Positions 34,739 to 43,404 of a DNA stretch of 55,887 bases are shown piece after piece. Source of the DNA: Halochromatium salexigens (GTDB taxonomy: Bacteria > Pseudomonadota > Gammaproteobacteria > Chromatiales > Chromatiaceae); assembly GCF_016653295.1 (NCBI RefSeq), contig NZ_NHSF01000059.1:421850-477736 (forward strand), given 5' to 3'. The notes below the pieces were generated by a model. The model saw only the letters and a list, made by a program, of their open reading frames with translations, was not told the origin of the DNA and did not search any database. Numbering within the stretch: position 1 is the first letter of the stretch; every line of letters begins with the position of its first letter. The position numbers and the translations under genes are program-made.

Positions 34739-35639
34739 CAACGGCGCCCCGGCCAGTCAGGGCTGGCTGCGGCGTCTCAGTCTCGCCGGGCTCCTGCGGC
34801 GCTTCGCCCGCTCCGAGCCCAAGAACAAAGAACAGCTCGCCGAACTCCTGCAACAGGCCGAAGGTCGAGGGCTGCTCGATCGCGACGCCCTCGGCATGAT
34901 GGAAGCCGTGCTGCAAGTCGCCGACCTGCGCGTTGGCGACATCATGATCCCGCGCGCCGAGATGGTGCGCATCCGCCGCGATGACCCGCTCGAGCGCATC
35001 CTGGCCATTGCCGTGGACTCCGCGCATTCACGCTTCCCGGTGACCGGTGACGACAAGGGCGAAGTGGTCGGCATCCTGCTGGCAAAAGACCTGCTGAGCT
35101 ATTGCGCCGAGGCCAATCGGCGCTCCTTCAACATCCGCGACCATGTGCGCCCCGCGATCTTCGTGCCGGAGAGCAAGCGGCTCAATGTGCTGCTCAAGGA
35201 GTTCCGGGCGAGCCGCAATCACATGGCGATCGTCGTCGACGAGTACGGCTCCGCCGCCGGCCTGGTCACGATCGAGGATGTACTCGAGCAGATCGTCGGC
35301 GATATCGAGGACGAGCACGATTTCGATGAAGGCGCCTTCATCTACAAACGCGGCCAAGGCGAGTACACGGTCAAGGCGCGCACCTCGGTCGAGGAGTTCA
35401 ACGACTACTTCGGCTGCGCGCTCGACGGTGGCGATCTGGATACGATGGGGGGGCTCGTCGTGCATGCGCTCGCGCATCTGCCAGCACGAGGCGAGCGCGT
35501 CGAGATCGGCGGATTCCGCTTCACGATCCTGCGCGCCGACAGCCGCCGGGTCCATCTGTTGACGGTACGCCCGCCGGCCCATCCCGAAGCGCCGCCGCCG
35601 GATGATAGCGCGCGCAGTGCGGCCACAGCGTCATCCTGA
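34716..35639 (+). CDS. corC: CorC/YbeX-type CBS-domain protein
   Basis: A 307-residue cytoplasmic protein with a Ser/Gly-rich N-terminus, a pair of CBS domains (about residues 70-200, with DIMIPRAEMVRI and HMAIVVDEYGSAAGLVTIEDVLEQIVGDIEDE) and a CorC/HlyC C-terminal domain (about 215-290). In E. coli this protein is linked to magnesium and cobalt efflux and to ribosome function. It overlaps the end of ybeY and closes the run. The usual next gene, lnt, is not here but at 11116-12717. Confidence 0.93.
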   Translation: MTSDDGSSNGAPASQGWLRRLSLAGLLRRFARSEPKNKEQLAELLQQAEGRGLLDRDALGMMEAVLQVADLRVGDIMIPRAEMVRIRRDDPLERILAIAVDSAHSRFPVTGDDKGEVVGILLAKDLLSYCAEANRRSFNIRDHVRPAIFVPESKRLNVLLKEFRASRNHMAIVVDEYGSAAGLVTIEDVLEQIVGDIEDEHDFDEGAFIYKRGQGEYTVKARTSVEEFNDYFGCALDGGDLDTMGGLVVHALAHLPARGERVEIGGFRFTILRADSRRVHLLTVRPPAHPEAPPPDDSARSAATASS

Positions 35640-35691
35640 GCCAGGAGAGGGCCGCCGAGCGCTCGCAGGCGCCCAGCGCGCGCCTTGCGGA

Positions 35692-36582
35692 TCAGACGTT
35701 GCGGGCCGCCATCATGCGCTCGATGATCGGCTGCAGGATGACCTCCATCGCAAAGCCCATCTTGCCACCGGGCACGACGATGGTATTGCGCCGGGACATG
35801 AACGAGTCCTTGAGCATCGACAGCAGATAGACGAAATCCACATCGAACTTTTCCGGCTCCTTGAAGCGGATGACGACGAAGCTCTCATCCGGGGTCGGGA
35901 TATCGCGCGCGATGAATGGATCGGAGGTATCGACGGTCGACACACGCTGGAAATTGATATCGGTGCGCGTGAACTGCGGCGTGATGTGGCGGATGTAATC
36001 CGGCATCCGGCGCAGGATGGTATCGACGATGGCCTCGGCCGAATAGCCGCGCTCGGCGTTGTCGCGGTGGATCTTCTGAATCCATTCCAGGTTGACGATC
36101 GGCACCACGCCGATGCCGAGGTCGACATGCCGCGCCACATCGGCCTCGTCGGTCTTGGCCAGACCGTGCAATCCTTCATAGAACAACAGATCGGTCCCCG
36201 CCGGCACCTCTTCCCAAGGCGTGAACTCACCCGGCGAGAGGTTCGTGCCCAGGCGTTCGTTGTGATGCGCGGCCTCTTCATCGCTGTGGATGTAGTAGCG
36301 CTTCTTGCCGGTACCGGTATCGCCATAGCTGCTGAACAACTCGGCGATCAGGTCGAAATGGTTGGCCTCGGGTCCGAAATGGCTCAGGTTCCGATGCTCC
36401 TCGGCGGCCTTGGCCATCTCGGCCTTCATATCCTTGCGGTTATAGCGATGGAAGCTATCCCCTTCGATGACGGCGGGGTTGATGCCATCGCGATAGAAGA
36501 TGTGCTCGAAGGCGCGCTTGACCGTCGTCGTCCCCGCGCCAGAGGACCCGGTAACGGCAACGACTGGATGCTTTTTCGACAT
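35692..36582 (-). CDS. prk: Phosphoribulokinase
   Basis: Makes ribulose-1,5-bisphosphate, a step specific to the Calvin-Benson cycle. The P-loop is GSSGAGTTTVKRAFEHIF, the form normal for bacterial class I enzymes. EGDSFHRYNRKDMKAEM, YEGLHGL and RRMPDYIRHITPQF are hallmark segments. Length 296 residues fits the octameric bacterial type. The ATG at 36582 has GGGGAG six nt upstream. It is the best evidence in the window for autotrophy. No RuBisCO gene is nearby; the neighbours are corC (convergent) and rnfE (same strand, 170 bp upstream). Confidence 0.97.
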   Translation of the reverse strand: MSKKHPVVAVTGSSGAGTTTVKRAFEHIFYRDGINPAVIEGDSFHRYNRKDMKAEMAKAAEEHRNLSHFGPEANHFDLIAELFSSYGDTGTGKKRYYIHSDEEAAHHNERLGTNLSPGEFTPWEEVPAGTDLLFYEGLHGLAKTDEADVARHVDLGIGVVPIVNLEWIQKIHRDNAERGYSAEAIVDTILRRMPDYIRHITPQFTRTDINFQRVSTVDTSDPFIARDIPTPDESFVVIRFKEPEKFDVDFVYLLSMLKDSFMSRRNTIVVPGGKMGFAMEVILQPIIERMMAARNV

Positions 36583-36704
36583 GCGTAACTCCCCGTCTTT
36601 CTTGAGATACTGCCAGCTGCAAACGTGATGGGGCTTGCGGTTGCTGGCGTGACTGAAAAGCCTGAAATTAGATCAGCGCGCAAATATACCACTTCCCAGG
36701 CAAA

Positions 36705-36737
36705 CGTCTGGGACGTGGCGTACTCAAGAACAGACGG
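36705..36737 (-). terminator. Possible terminator hairpin after rnfE
   Basis: On the minus strand CGTCTG (from 36736) can pair with CAGACG (36705-36710), a 6-bp stem with a loop of about 20 nt, followed by only three T. It lies in the 170 bp between rnfE and prk. The stem is short and the loop long, so the call is weak. Confidence 0.3.
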
Positions 36738-36751
36738 TGGGCATCCCGAGT

Positions 36752-37474
36752 TCAGCCGTTGGAGGGTGCAACTTCACCCGCTGCCGCCTCTGGGGCGACA
36801 CGCTCGGCAGAGACAGGGCGCTTCCGCCGCAGCCGCTCGATACGCTTATCGATCAGGTTCTTGATCGCGATCATCAGCCCAAGACCGATGAAGGCCCCTG
36901 GCGGGAGGATCGCCAGCAACGCCCCTTGAAAGTCTTCTCCAAGATCGAGACCAATACCCTGGGCGCCAGCACCGAGCAACAGATCGGCCTGATAGAACAG
37001 GGTGCCTTGGCCGAGGAATTCCCGCAACCCGCCGAGCACCATCAGCACCAGCGTGAAGCCGAGCCCCATCGCCAGCCCATCGACGATGGCCCGATCCAGC
37101 GGGGCCTTGGAGGCAAAGGCCTCGGCCCGGCCGATGATCGCGCAGTTGGTCACGATCAGCGGGATGAAGAGCCCCAACACCAGATAAAGTTCATAGAACT
37201 GCGCCTGCATGGTCAGCTCGACGGCGGTCACGAACGAGGCGATCACCAGCACGAACACCGGCAGGCGCACCTCTGGGCGGACCAGATTACGGATCAGCGA
37301 GATGGTCGCGTTCGAGAGCACCAGCACGGTCGTCGTCGCCAGCCCCATACCGAGGCCGTTGGTCGCCGTGGTGGTGACCGCAAGCAGTGGGCAGAGCCCG
37401 AGCAGCGCGACCAGGGCCTGATTGTTGCTCCAGAGCCCATCACCAACCAAGCCGCCATAACCCTTCTCCGCCAT
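36752..37474 (-). CDS. rnfE: Rnf electron transport complex subunit E
   Basis: A 240-residue membrane subunit with about six transmembrane helices (NqrD/RnfE family). Hallmarks are [20 protein letters not shown] near the N-terminus and [21 protein letters not shown], the conserved Cys-bearing half-helix motif shared with RnfA. The Rnf complex couples electron flow between NADH and ferredoxin to ion movement, supplying low-potential electrons for example to nitrogenase. Its start overlaps the rnfG stop by one base (TGATG). It is the last gene of the rnf cluster. Confidence 0.96.
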   Translation of the reverse strand: MAEKGYGGLVGDGLWSNNQALVALLGLCPLLAVTTTATNGLGMGLATTTVLVLSNATISLIRNLVRPEVRLPVFVLVIASFVTAVELTMQAQFYELYLVLGLFIPLIVTNCAIIGRAEAFASKAPLDRAIVDGLAMGLGFTLVLMVLGGLREFLGQGTLFYQADLLLGAGAQGIGLDLGEDFQGALLAILPPGAFIGLGLMIAIKNLIDKRIERLRRKRPVSAERVAPEAAAGEVAPSNG

Positions 37475-38205
37475 CAGGAGGCCTCCTTCGCGGCCGCTGC
37501 TGACGCTGGCGAGGGCGCGACCTGTTTAGCCTGCTGACTGGCCGCAGCGGCCTGCATCGGCTCCGCCGCCTCATCGGTCGTTCCCTCGGCGGGCTGCGCA
37601 TAGAGCGACTCGCCATGGCGCTGCACGAAGAGCAAGGTGCCCTTGACCGCGTTGACCACCGAGCGCGGGGTAATGGTGGCACCGGTGAACTGATCGAAGA
37701 CGCCGCCGTCACGCTTGACCGTCCAGTCCTCGAGCGGCGGCTCACCCAGCGAGCGGCCCTCGAACTGCTCGACGATCCAGTCATCCTTGCGCTCCTCGAT
37801 CTTATCGCCCAGCCCCGGCGTCTCGTGATGCTCGATCACGCGCACGCCGCCGAGCGAGCCGTCGCGCAACACCGAGACCAGCAGTTTGATCGGGCCGGCG
37901 TAGCCATCGGGGACGATCGGTTTGAGGATCACCGCGACCGGCTCATCGCCATCGCGCACGCGATAGACCTCGGTGACCTGACCACCGAGCAGCTCGGGGG
38001 CGCTGACCTCGATGCGATCGGCGAGCGGATCGTTCGACATGCGCCCGGCCGGCACGATCGCCTTGAGCTTGGCGAGCATCGCCTCGCGCTGGTTCTCGGC
38101 GATGCGGGCATCGGTCAACTCGTGCGTGACCGCAACGAGACCGACACCGCCGACCGCGAAGCTGCCGAGGATAAATGCGGCGATGAGGATGGGAGCCTTT
38201 TTCAT
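37474..38205 (-). CDS. rnfG: Rnf electron transport complex subunit G
   Basis: A 243-residue periplasm-facing flavoprotein with an N-terminal membrane anchor (residues about 5-26). The covalent FMN site is the threonine motif [10 protein letters not shown], in the S/TGATxT form. [11 protein letters not shown] is also typical. The last 45 residues are rich in Ala, Gln and Glu and look disordered. AAGGA lies eight nt before the ATG. It is coupled to rnfE by a one-base overlap and follows rnfD by 27 bp. Confidence 0.95.
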   Translation of the reverse strand: MKKAPILIAAFILGSFAVGGVGLVAVTHELTDARIAENQREAMLAKLKAIVPAGRMSNDPLADRIEVSAPELLGGQVTEVYRVRDGDEPVAVILKPIVPDGYAGPIKLLVSVLRDGSLGGVRVIEHHETPGLGDKIEERKDDWIVEQFEGRSLGEPPLEDWTVKRDGGVFDQFTGATITPRSVVNAVKGTLLFVQRHGESLYAQPAEGTTDEAAEPMQAAAASQQAKQVAPSPASAAAAKEAS

Positions 38206-38232
38206 GATCGTTGTCCTTTGACTGCAGTGGAC

Positions 38233-39303
38233 TCAAGCCTTTTTGCGCGCGCTGCGGCGCTGGCCGAAAACGCGCGGCTGAGAGTATTGATCGATGGTCG
38301 GCACAGCGATGTTCATCAAAAGGACCGCGAAGGCGACGGCATCCGGATAGCCGCCCCAGGTGCGGATCGCAAAGATGATCACCCCAATCGCGGCCCCGTA
38401 GATCAACTGTCCGCGGCGGGTGGTGCTGGCCGACACCGGATCGGTGGCGATGAAGAATGCACCGAGAATGGCGCCGCCCGAGAACAGATGGAAGGCCGGG
38501 AACGGATAAAGCTGGGGATCAAGCAGCCAGAACAGCGCCGAAGCGCTCAACAGTCCGCCGAGCACCGCCACCGGGATATGCCAGGTAATCACGTGTTGCC
38601 TCAGTAGATAGATCCCGCCGAGCAGGAATCCAGCCGCGACCCATTCCCAGCCGCGCCCGCCGAAAACGCCCCAGAGCGGGCTGCTGGCGCGGATCTCATC
38701 GATGCGCTGGCCCTGATCGAGCAAGGTGCGCATCTCGTCGAGCGGCGTCGCTGCGGTGATCGCATCCCAGCTCAATCCCTCGGGCAGCGCACCGGTAAAG
38801 ACCAGGCGTGCCGAGTCGATCAACGACAGCGTGCTGAGATCACGCGCCTCGAGCAAGGCCGAGACATCCGGTGGCAACCAACTCGTCGTCGCCACCGGAT
38901 ACGAGATCAACAAGAACACATAGCCGGCCATGGCCGGATTGAATGGGTTGTAACCAATACCGCCATAGAGCTGTTTGACGATCAGGATCGCGAACAGAAT
39001 GCCGATCAGCGTCATCCACCAGGGCAACGTCGGCGGGATCGTCAAGGCAAACAGCAGCGCGGTCACCACCGCGCTGTAGTCCTTGATCGCTGGCAACACC
39101 GGGCGCCTGCGCAGGAGCAACGCCAGGGCCTCGGCGATCACGGCGAAGACCGTCGCCAGGGCCATGTTGATCAGCACGCCCCAGCCGAAGAACCAAACCA
39201 TGACCAGGGTACCGGGCACCAGCGCCAGGGACACTTGCAGCATCACCTGATCAACGCGGTTTACGCGCGCGCTATGCGGCGAGGAAACGAAAGACATGGC
39301 CAC
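38233..39303 (-). CDS. rnfD: Rnf electron transport complex subunit D
   Basis: A 356-residue membrane subunit (NqrB/RnfD family) with about ten helices. The FMN attachment motif is SASTTRRGQLIYGA. The GTG at 39303 has GGAG eight nt upstream and is preferred; an ATG at 39297 would shorten it by two residues but lies 14 nt from that site. The segment GGIGYNPFNPAMAGYVFLL is characteristic. It starts 5 bp after the rnfC stop. Confidence 0.95.
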   Translation of the reverse strand: MAMSFVSSPHSARVNRVDQVMLQVSLALVPGTLVMVWFFGWGVLINMALATVFAVIAEALALLLRRRPVLPAIKDYSAVVTALLFALTIPPTLPWWMTLIGILFAILIVKQLYGGIGYNPFNPAMAGYVFLLISYPVATTSWLPPDVSALLEARDLSTLSLIDSARLVFTGALPEGLSWDAITAATPLDEMRTLLDQGQRIDEIRASSPLWGVFGGRGWEWVAAGFLLGGIYLLRQHVITWHIPVAVLGGLLSASALFWLLDPQLYPFPAFHLFSGGAILGAFFIATDPVSASTTRRGQLIYGAAIGVIIFAIRTWGGYPDAVAFAVLLMNIAVPTIDQYSQPRVFGQRRSARKKA

Positions 39304-39308
39304 TCGAT

Positions 39309-41147
39309 TTACTCCTGACCGGCCGCAGCCGTCTCACGTCGCTCGAGCAGCGCACCATCCGGCTCGTCGACAGGCGCTGCGGCCGCGCGATTCTGCACCG
39401 GCGTGTTGCCCGTTGGGTTGTCAGCAGCGTGGTCAGAAGCGCTCCCGGAAGCATTTCCTGGGGCGTGTTCCGGAACACGTTGGGTGACAGGCCGAGCGGT
39501 TTGCTGCGTTTGCTCAACCGTGGATTTCTTTTCGGCCGCGCGCCGGCGCGCGGCCTCGATCGCCGCCTGTTTATCGGCCTTATCGGCCTTATCGGTCTTG
39601 CCAGCCGTGTCGTCCTTGCCGCTCTTGTCGCCCTTCGGCGCGCCGCCACCTGCGGCCACCGCCTCCTTCTTCTTGCGCAGTTTCGCCTTGCGCTCGCGCT
39701 CCTGGCGCTCGAGCCGGGCCTCGCGCGCGGCATGGCGCTCGCGGGCGTGGTCCGCGGCGCGTTTCTCCTGCTCGCGCGCCCAGCTCTCGGTCTTGGCGAA
39801 ACGATAGTACTGCACCAACGGGATATGCGACGGGCACACATGCGCGCAGCAGCCACACTCGATGCAGTCGAACAGGTTGTAGTCCTGCACCTTGTCGAGT
39901 TCCTTCGCGCGCGCGTGCCAGTAGAGCTGCTGCGGCAGCAGGTTGGCCGGGCAGACCTCGGCACAACGCCCACAGCGGATACAGGGCAAGGGCGCGCCCG
40001 GGTCCGGGCTCTCGGCCGGTGTCAGCGCCAGCAGACAGTTGGTCGCCTTGGTGATCGGGACCGCATCGGTCTCGAGGCGAAACCCCATCATGGGCCCGCC
40101 CGCGACCAGCTTGGCGAGATCGCCGCTGTAGCCACCGCTGGCGGCGATCAGCGACTCCGCCGGCGTGCCGATCGGCACCCGATAATTGCGCGGCTCGACC
40201 ACGCCACGGCCGGTGACGGTGACCAGGCGCTCGATCAGCGGCTGGCCGCGCAAGACCGCATCGGCCACCGCCGCCGCCGTGCCGACGTTCTGACAGACGA
40301 CGCCGATCTGCGCCGGAATCCCGTGGCTCGGCACCTCCCGGCCGGTGAGGATGCGGATCAGCTGTTTCTCGCCACCGCTCGGGTACAGCGTCGGCACCAC
40401 CACCACCTCGACCCGCGCGCCGAGTTCGGTCGCATCGATCGCGCGGCGCAGCGCCGTGGCGGCCTCGGGTTTGTTGTCCTCGACACCGATCAGCGCCTGC
40501 TTGGCCTTGATCAGATGCAACATGATGCGCACGCCATCGAGGATGTCGGCGGCGCATTCGCGCATCAGCAGATCGTCGCAGGTGATATAGGGCTCGCACT
40601 CGGCGCCGTTGATCACGAGGGTATCGATGGGCTGATCCTGGCCCGGATTCAGCTTCACGCTCGACGGAAACGAGGCACCGCCCATGCCGACGATACCGCT
40701 CGCGCGGATGCGTTCGCGCACCTCGGCCACCTCGCAGGCGTCGATCTCAGCGGTGGAGGCGGCCAGCGGCGCGGGCAGCTCGCCCCAGCGATCCTCGCCA
40801 TCGGTCTCGATCACCACGCACGGCGCGCTGAGCCCCGAGGGATGCGGGATCGGACGCGGCTCGATGGCCACCACGGTGCCCGAACGCGAGGCATGGATGG
40901 GGGCGCTGATATAGCCTTGGGGTTCGGCGATCAGCTGTCCCTTGAGCACCTGATCGCCCACCGCGACCCGACAGCGCGCCGGGGCGCCGATGTGCTGCTG
41001 CAGAGGCAGCACGAGCTGAGGCGGTTGTGGGGCGTCGACGACAGGCCCGCGATTGGAGAGGGTTTTTTCATCCGGCAGATGGACGCCACCGTGGAACTGC
41101 CACAGCTTGCGTTGACCATTGCCGAGGAGCGATCTGAGACCTGACAT
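39309..41147 (-). CDS. rnfC: Rnf electron transport complex subunit C
   Basis: A 612-residue peripheral subunit that binds NADH, FMN and two 4Fe-4S clusters. The Gly-rich GMGGASFPSSVKL lies near residue 150. The clusters are bound by CIRCGRCAEVCP and CIECGCCAHVCP. The C-terminal about 150 residues are a Lys/Arg/Ala/Glu-rich extension (coiled coil likely, then Pro/Ala/Thr-rich), as in enterobacterial RnfC, where its length varies. It starts 63 bp after the rnfB stop. Confidence 0.96.
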   Translation of the reverse strand: MSGLRSLLGNGQRKLWQFHGGVHLPDEKTLSNRGPVVDAPQPPQLVLPLQQHIGAPARCRVAVGDQVLKGQLIAEPQGYISAPIHASRSGTVVAIEPRPIPHPSGLSAPCVVIETDGEDRWGELPAPLAASTAEIDACEVAEVRERIRASGIVGMGGASFPSSVKLNPGQDQPIDTLVINGAECEPYITCDDLLMRECAADILDGVRIMLHLIKAKQALIGVEDNKPEAATALRRAIDATELGARVEVVVVPTLYPSGGEKQLIRILTGREVPSHGIPAQIGVVCQNVGTAAAVADAVLRGQPLIERLVTVTGRGVVEPRNYRVPIGTPAESLIAASGGYSGDLAKLVAGGPMMGFRLETDAVPITKATNCLLALTPAESPDPGAPLPCIRCGRCAEVCPANLLPQQLYWHARAKELDKVQDYNLFDCIECGCCAHVCPSHIPLVQYYRFAKTESWAREQEKRAADHARERHAAREARLERQERERKAKLRKKKEAVAAGGGAPKGDKSGKDDTAGKTDKADKADKQAAIEAARRRAAEKKSTVEQTQQTARPVTQRVPEHAPGNASGSASDHAADNPTGNTPVQNRAAAAPVDEPDGALLERRETAAAGQE

Positions 41148-41210
41148 CTGGTAAAGCGTGCTCGTTGTTGGAAGCGGTTGATGTGGCGCGGCGCATTGAG
41201 GCGATGGCGC

Positions 41211-41801
41211 TCAAGCGGCTTCGCGATGTTCCGGCAGCAGGTCGGACGCGGGCGGCAGCACGACGCGCGGGCGCAACGGTGTCGGATAGGGCCATTTCCA
41301 ATTGGAGACCGTCTCCGGCACCGGCACTAAATGAATGCAATCGACTGGGCAGGGATCCGCGCAAAGACCACAGCCCGTACACTCGCTCGCAATGATGCCG
41401 TGCAGCTGCTTGGCCGCGCCGACGATGGCGTCGACCGGGCAGGCCTGCAGGCACTTGGTGCAGCCAATGCACGTCTGCTCATCGATCACCGCCACCTGCT
41501 TCGGCGTTTCCTCGATCTCCCCGACCTCGACTGGCTCGCGCCCGAGTAGATCGGCAATCGCGAGCATCGTCCCCTCGCCGCCCGGCGAGCAGAGGTTGAT
41601 CTCGGCCTCGCCAGAGGCGACCGCCTCGGCATAGGGCCGGCAACCTGGATACCCGCACTGCCCGCATTGGCTCTGCGGCAGCAGCGCATCGACCTGATCG
41701 GCAATCGGATCGCCTTCGACACGGAAACGGATCGCCGAATAGCCGAGCAGCAGTCCAAAGGCGACGGCAAGACCCGCAATCGCCGCAATCGCTATCAACA
41801 T
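41211..41801 (-). CDS. rnfB: Rnf electron transport complex subunit B
   Basis: A 196-residue iron-sulfur subunit. One N-terminal transmembrane helix anchors it. The 4Fe-4S domain has CGQCGYPGC followed by a distal Cys (NLCSPGG), and a two-cluster ferredoxin domain follows with [12 protein letters not shown] and [12 protein letters not shown]. It accepts electrons from soluble ferredoxin. GGGAG lies about nine nt before the ATG, inside a 25-codon ORF that ends one base before this start. Confidence 0.96.
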   Translation of the reverse strand: MLIAIAAIAGLAVAFGLLLGYSAIRFRVEGDPIADQVDALLPQSQCGQCGYPGCRPYAEAVASGEAEINLCSPGGEGTMLAIADLLGREPVEVGEIEETPKQVAVIDEQTCIGCTKCLQACPVDAIVGAAKQLHGIIASECTGCGLCADPCPVDCIHLVPVPETVSNWKWPYPTPLRPRVVLPPASDLLPEHREAA

Positions 41802-41802
41802 C

Positions 41803-41880
41803 TCAGTCTTCTCCCGGGGTCGCCATCAGCGGTCGGCTCATCGCTTCACGGCAGCCCTGCCCGCCGCAACCCCATTGCAT
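41803..41880 (-). CDS. Possible 25-residue microprotein between rnfA and rnfB
   Basis: A short ORF begins at an ATG (41880) with AGGGG five nt upstream and ends with TGA one base before the rnfB start (TGAGATG). The peptide begins [17 protein letters not shown] and has two cysteines in a Gly-rich stretch. It could be a real small protein or a leader whose translation feeds ribosomes to rnfB. I know no family for it. The good start signal and coupling to rnfB are the only support; the length gives no statistical evidence of coding. Confidence 0.4.
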   Translation of the reverse strand: MQWGCGGQGCREAMSRPLMATPGED

Positions 41881-41916
41881 TGTGACCCCTGTCTCTCAAC
41901 CAGGGAGTGAACCAGC

Positions 41917-42498
41917 TTAAACCGAAACCAGACCGGCAAACCCCATGAAAGCCAAGGACATCAGTCCGGCACTCACCATTGCGATCGCACTGCCTTGGAA
42001 GGGTTCCGGTACATCGGCCACCGCAACCCGCTCGCGCATCGCGGCAAAAAGCACCAGTACCAGCGAGAACCCGATGGCTGCCCCAAACCCGTACAGCGCC
42101 GACTCGAGGAAGCTGCGCTGCTCTTGGAGATTCAGCAGGGCGACGCCAAGTACCGCACAGTTGGTGGTGATTAACGGCAAGAAAATGCCAAGCACCTGAT
42201 AGAGCACCGGGCTGGTCTTATGCATCACCGTCTCAGTGAATTGCACGACGACCGCGATCACCAGGATAAAGGCGATGGTTCGCAGGTACTCGATGCCGAG
42301 TGGCACCAGCAGATAGGTATTGACAATCCAAGTGGTCACGGCCGCCAACGTGAGCACGAAGGTGGTTGCGAACCCCATGCCGATCGCGGTCTCGAGCTTC
42401 TTCGAGACCCCCATGAACGGACACAGCCCCAGGAATTTAACCAATACAAAATTGTTGACCAAGACCGTACTGACCAAGATCAACGCATACTCTGTCAT
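41917..42498 (-). CDS. rnfA: Rnf electron transport complex subunit A
   Basis: A 193-residue membrane subunit with six helices (NqrE/RnfA family). The start [19 protein letters not shown] at 42498 has AGGTGG five nt upstream; a GTG at 42509 region (42507) would add three residues. [17 protein letters not shown] and [20 protein letters not shown] carry the conserved cysteines paired with those of RnfE. It is the first gene of the rnf cluster, with about 230 bp before the divergent 26-codon ORF, where the rnf promoter should lie (TTGCTG and TAAGCT spaced by 17 bp on the minus strand is one candidate). Confidence 0.96.
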   Translation of the reverse strand: MTEYALILVSTVLVNNFVLVKFLGLCPFMGVSKKLETAIGMGFATTFVLTLAAVTTWIVNTYLLVPLGIEYLRTIAFILVIAVVVQFTETVMHKTSPVLYQVLGIFLPLITTNCAVLGVALLNLQEQRSFLESALYGFGAAIGFSLVLVLFAAMRERVAVADVPEPFQGSAIAMVSAGLMSLAFMGFAGLVSV

Positions 42499-42729
42499 GA
42501 TCCCCACCTAAATCCGAGTTCACCTGAACAAGTGCCATACACAGACGAGCCGCATGGCCATTACGCGAACCGCAGCTTACTGCGATTTGTGCACTGCAGC
42601 AAGACGGTCATAATCACTGATACCGCACTCTAGCAATCAGCCTGCCGCGAGACGTTGACCACCATCACATCCGGCGCTCAGCCGACCGTTTTAGTTGGTT
42701 TTCGCCGCGCTCACCCGGAGACGACGAGC

Positions 42730-42810
42730 ATGCAAGACACTCCCCTGCCCGCCATCGAATTCGCCCTCTTCATGGGCCTGGTCGCCTGGCTCTTCTTGCG
42801 CAAAGGCTGA
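42730..42810 (+). CDS. Possible 26-residue membrane microprotein
   Basis: ATG at 42730, GGAG nine nt upstream, TGA at 42808-42810. The peptide has an acidic N-terminus (MQDTPLPAIE), one hydrophobic stretch of about 16 residues (FALFMGLVAWLFL) and ends Arg-Lys-Gly, which is the layout of very small respiratory or transporter subunits such as CydX or KdpF, but it matches neither by sequence. It is divergent from rnfA and upstream of ndk, inside an otherwise empty stretch of 470 bp. Nothing else was found in that stretch apart from a possible ndk promoter and a leader hairpin. Confidence 0.5.
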   Translation: MQDTPLPAIEFALFMGLVAWLFLRKG

Positions 42811-42904
42811 CGATCTTGGCCAAGGCAAAGACTGACACCGCTCGGACGATGGATTTGTAAGCGCATATCCAGCTAAAATGCGGGGCTGACATGATCCCTC
42901 TCAC

Positions 42905-42946
42905 CGATGCTCTAAGCCACGCCCAACGGCGACGTCGTGGGCATCG
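42905..42946 (+). other. Hairpin in the ndk leader
   Basis: CGATGC (42905-42910) pairs with GCATCG (42941-42946), and inside it CCACG (42917-42921) pairs with CGTGG (42936-42940), leaving a 14-nt loop. It ends 24 nt before the ndk ATG and just before its ribosome binding site (AGGAG at 42961). A TAAAAT at 42874-42879 could be the -10 element of ndk. Possible leader structure; no known riboswitch is recognised. Confidence 0.35.
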
Positions 42947-42970
42947 GACAACCCGATATCAGGAGCCCGC

Positions 42971-43399
42971 ATGGCCGAGCAACTCACGCTCTCGATCATC
43001 AAACCCAATGCCATCGCCAAGAATGCAATCGGCGCCATCTGTAGCCGCTTCGAGCAGGCCGGATTACGGATCGTCGCCGCGCGCATGCTGCACATGAGCC
43101 TCGAGCAGGCAAGCGCCTTCTATGCCGAGCATCAGGGCAAGCCGTTCTTCGATGAGCTGGTCGGCTTCATGACCTCGGGGCCGGTGCTGGTGATGGCGCT
43201 CCAGGGCGAGGAGGCGATCAGCAAGAATCGCGAACTCATGGGCGCGACCAACCCCGCCAACGCCGAGCCCGGCACCATCCGCGCCGATTTCGCCGACTCC
43301 TTCACCGAGAACGCGGTGCACGGCTCCGACGCCCCGGACACGGCCGAGCGCGAGATCGGCTTCTTCTTCCCCGACGGCCTCTGCAAGCGCACCCGCTGA
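42971..43399 (+). CDS. ndk: Nucleoside diphosphate kinase
   Basis: Transfers the gamma phosphate among nucleoside triphosphates. The catalytic His is in [10 protein letters not shown] and the start [18 protein letters not shown] is typical. Length 142 residues is normal. AGGAG lies seven nt before the ATG. rlmN starts 5 bp after its stop, so ndk opens the long plus-strand run through der. Confidence 0.97.
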   Translation: MAEQLTLSIIKPNAIAKNAIGAICSRFEQAGLRIVAARMLHMSLEQASAFYAEHQGKPFFDELVGFMTSGPVLVMALQGEEAISKNRELMGATNPANAEPGTIRADFADSFTENAVHGSDAPDTAEREIGFFFPDGLCKRTR

Positions 43400-43404
43400 A
43401 TTTG

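Noticed and set aside
35692-36582. Phosphoribulokinase P-loop without the usual lysine (GSSGAGTTT)
   Set aside because: This is the normal form in bacterial class I phosphoribulokinases, so it is not a defect.
36663-36675. T-N11-A palindrome (TGAAATTAGATCA) upstream of prk as a CbbR site
   Set aside because: The motif is short, common by chance, and the only plausible -10 (TATATT, 36683-36688) would place it at the start site, not upstream as expected of a LysR activator.
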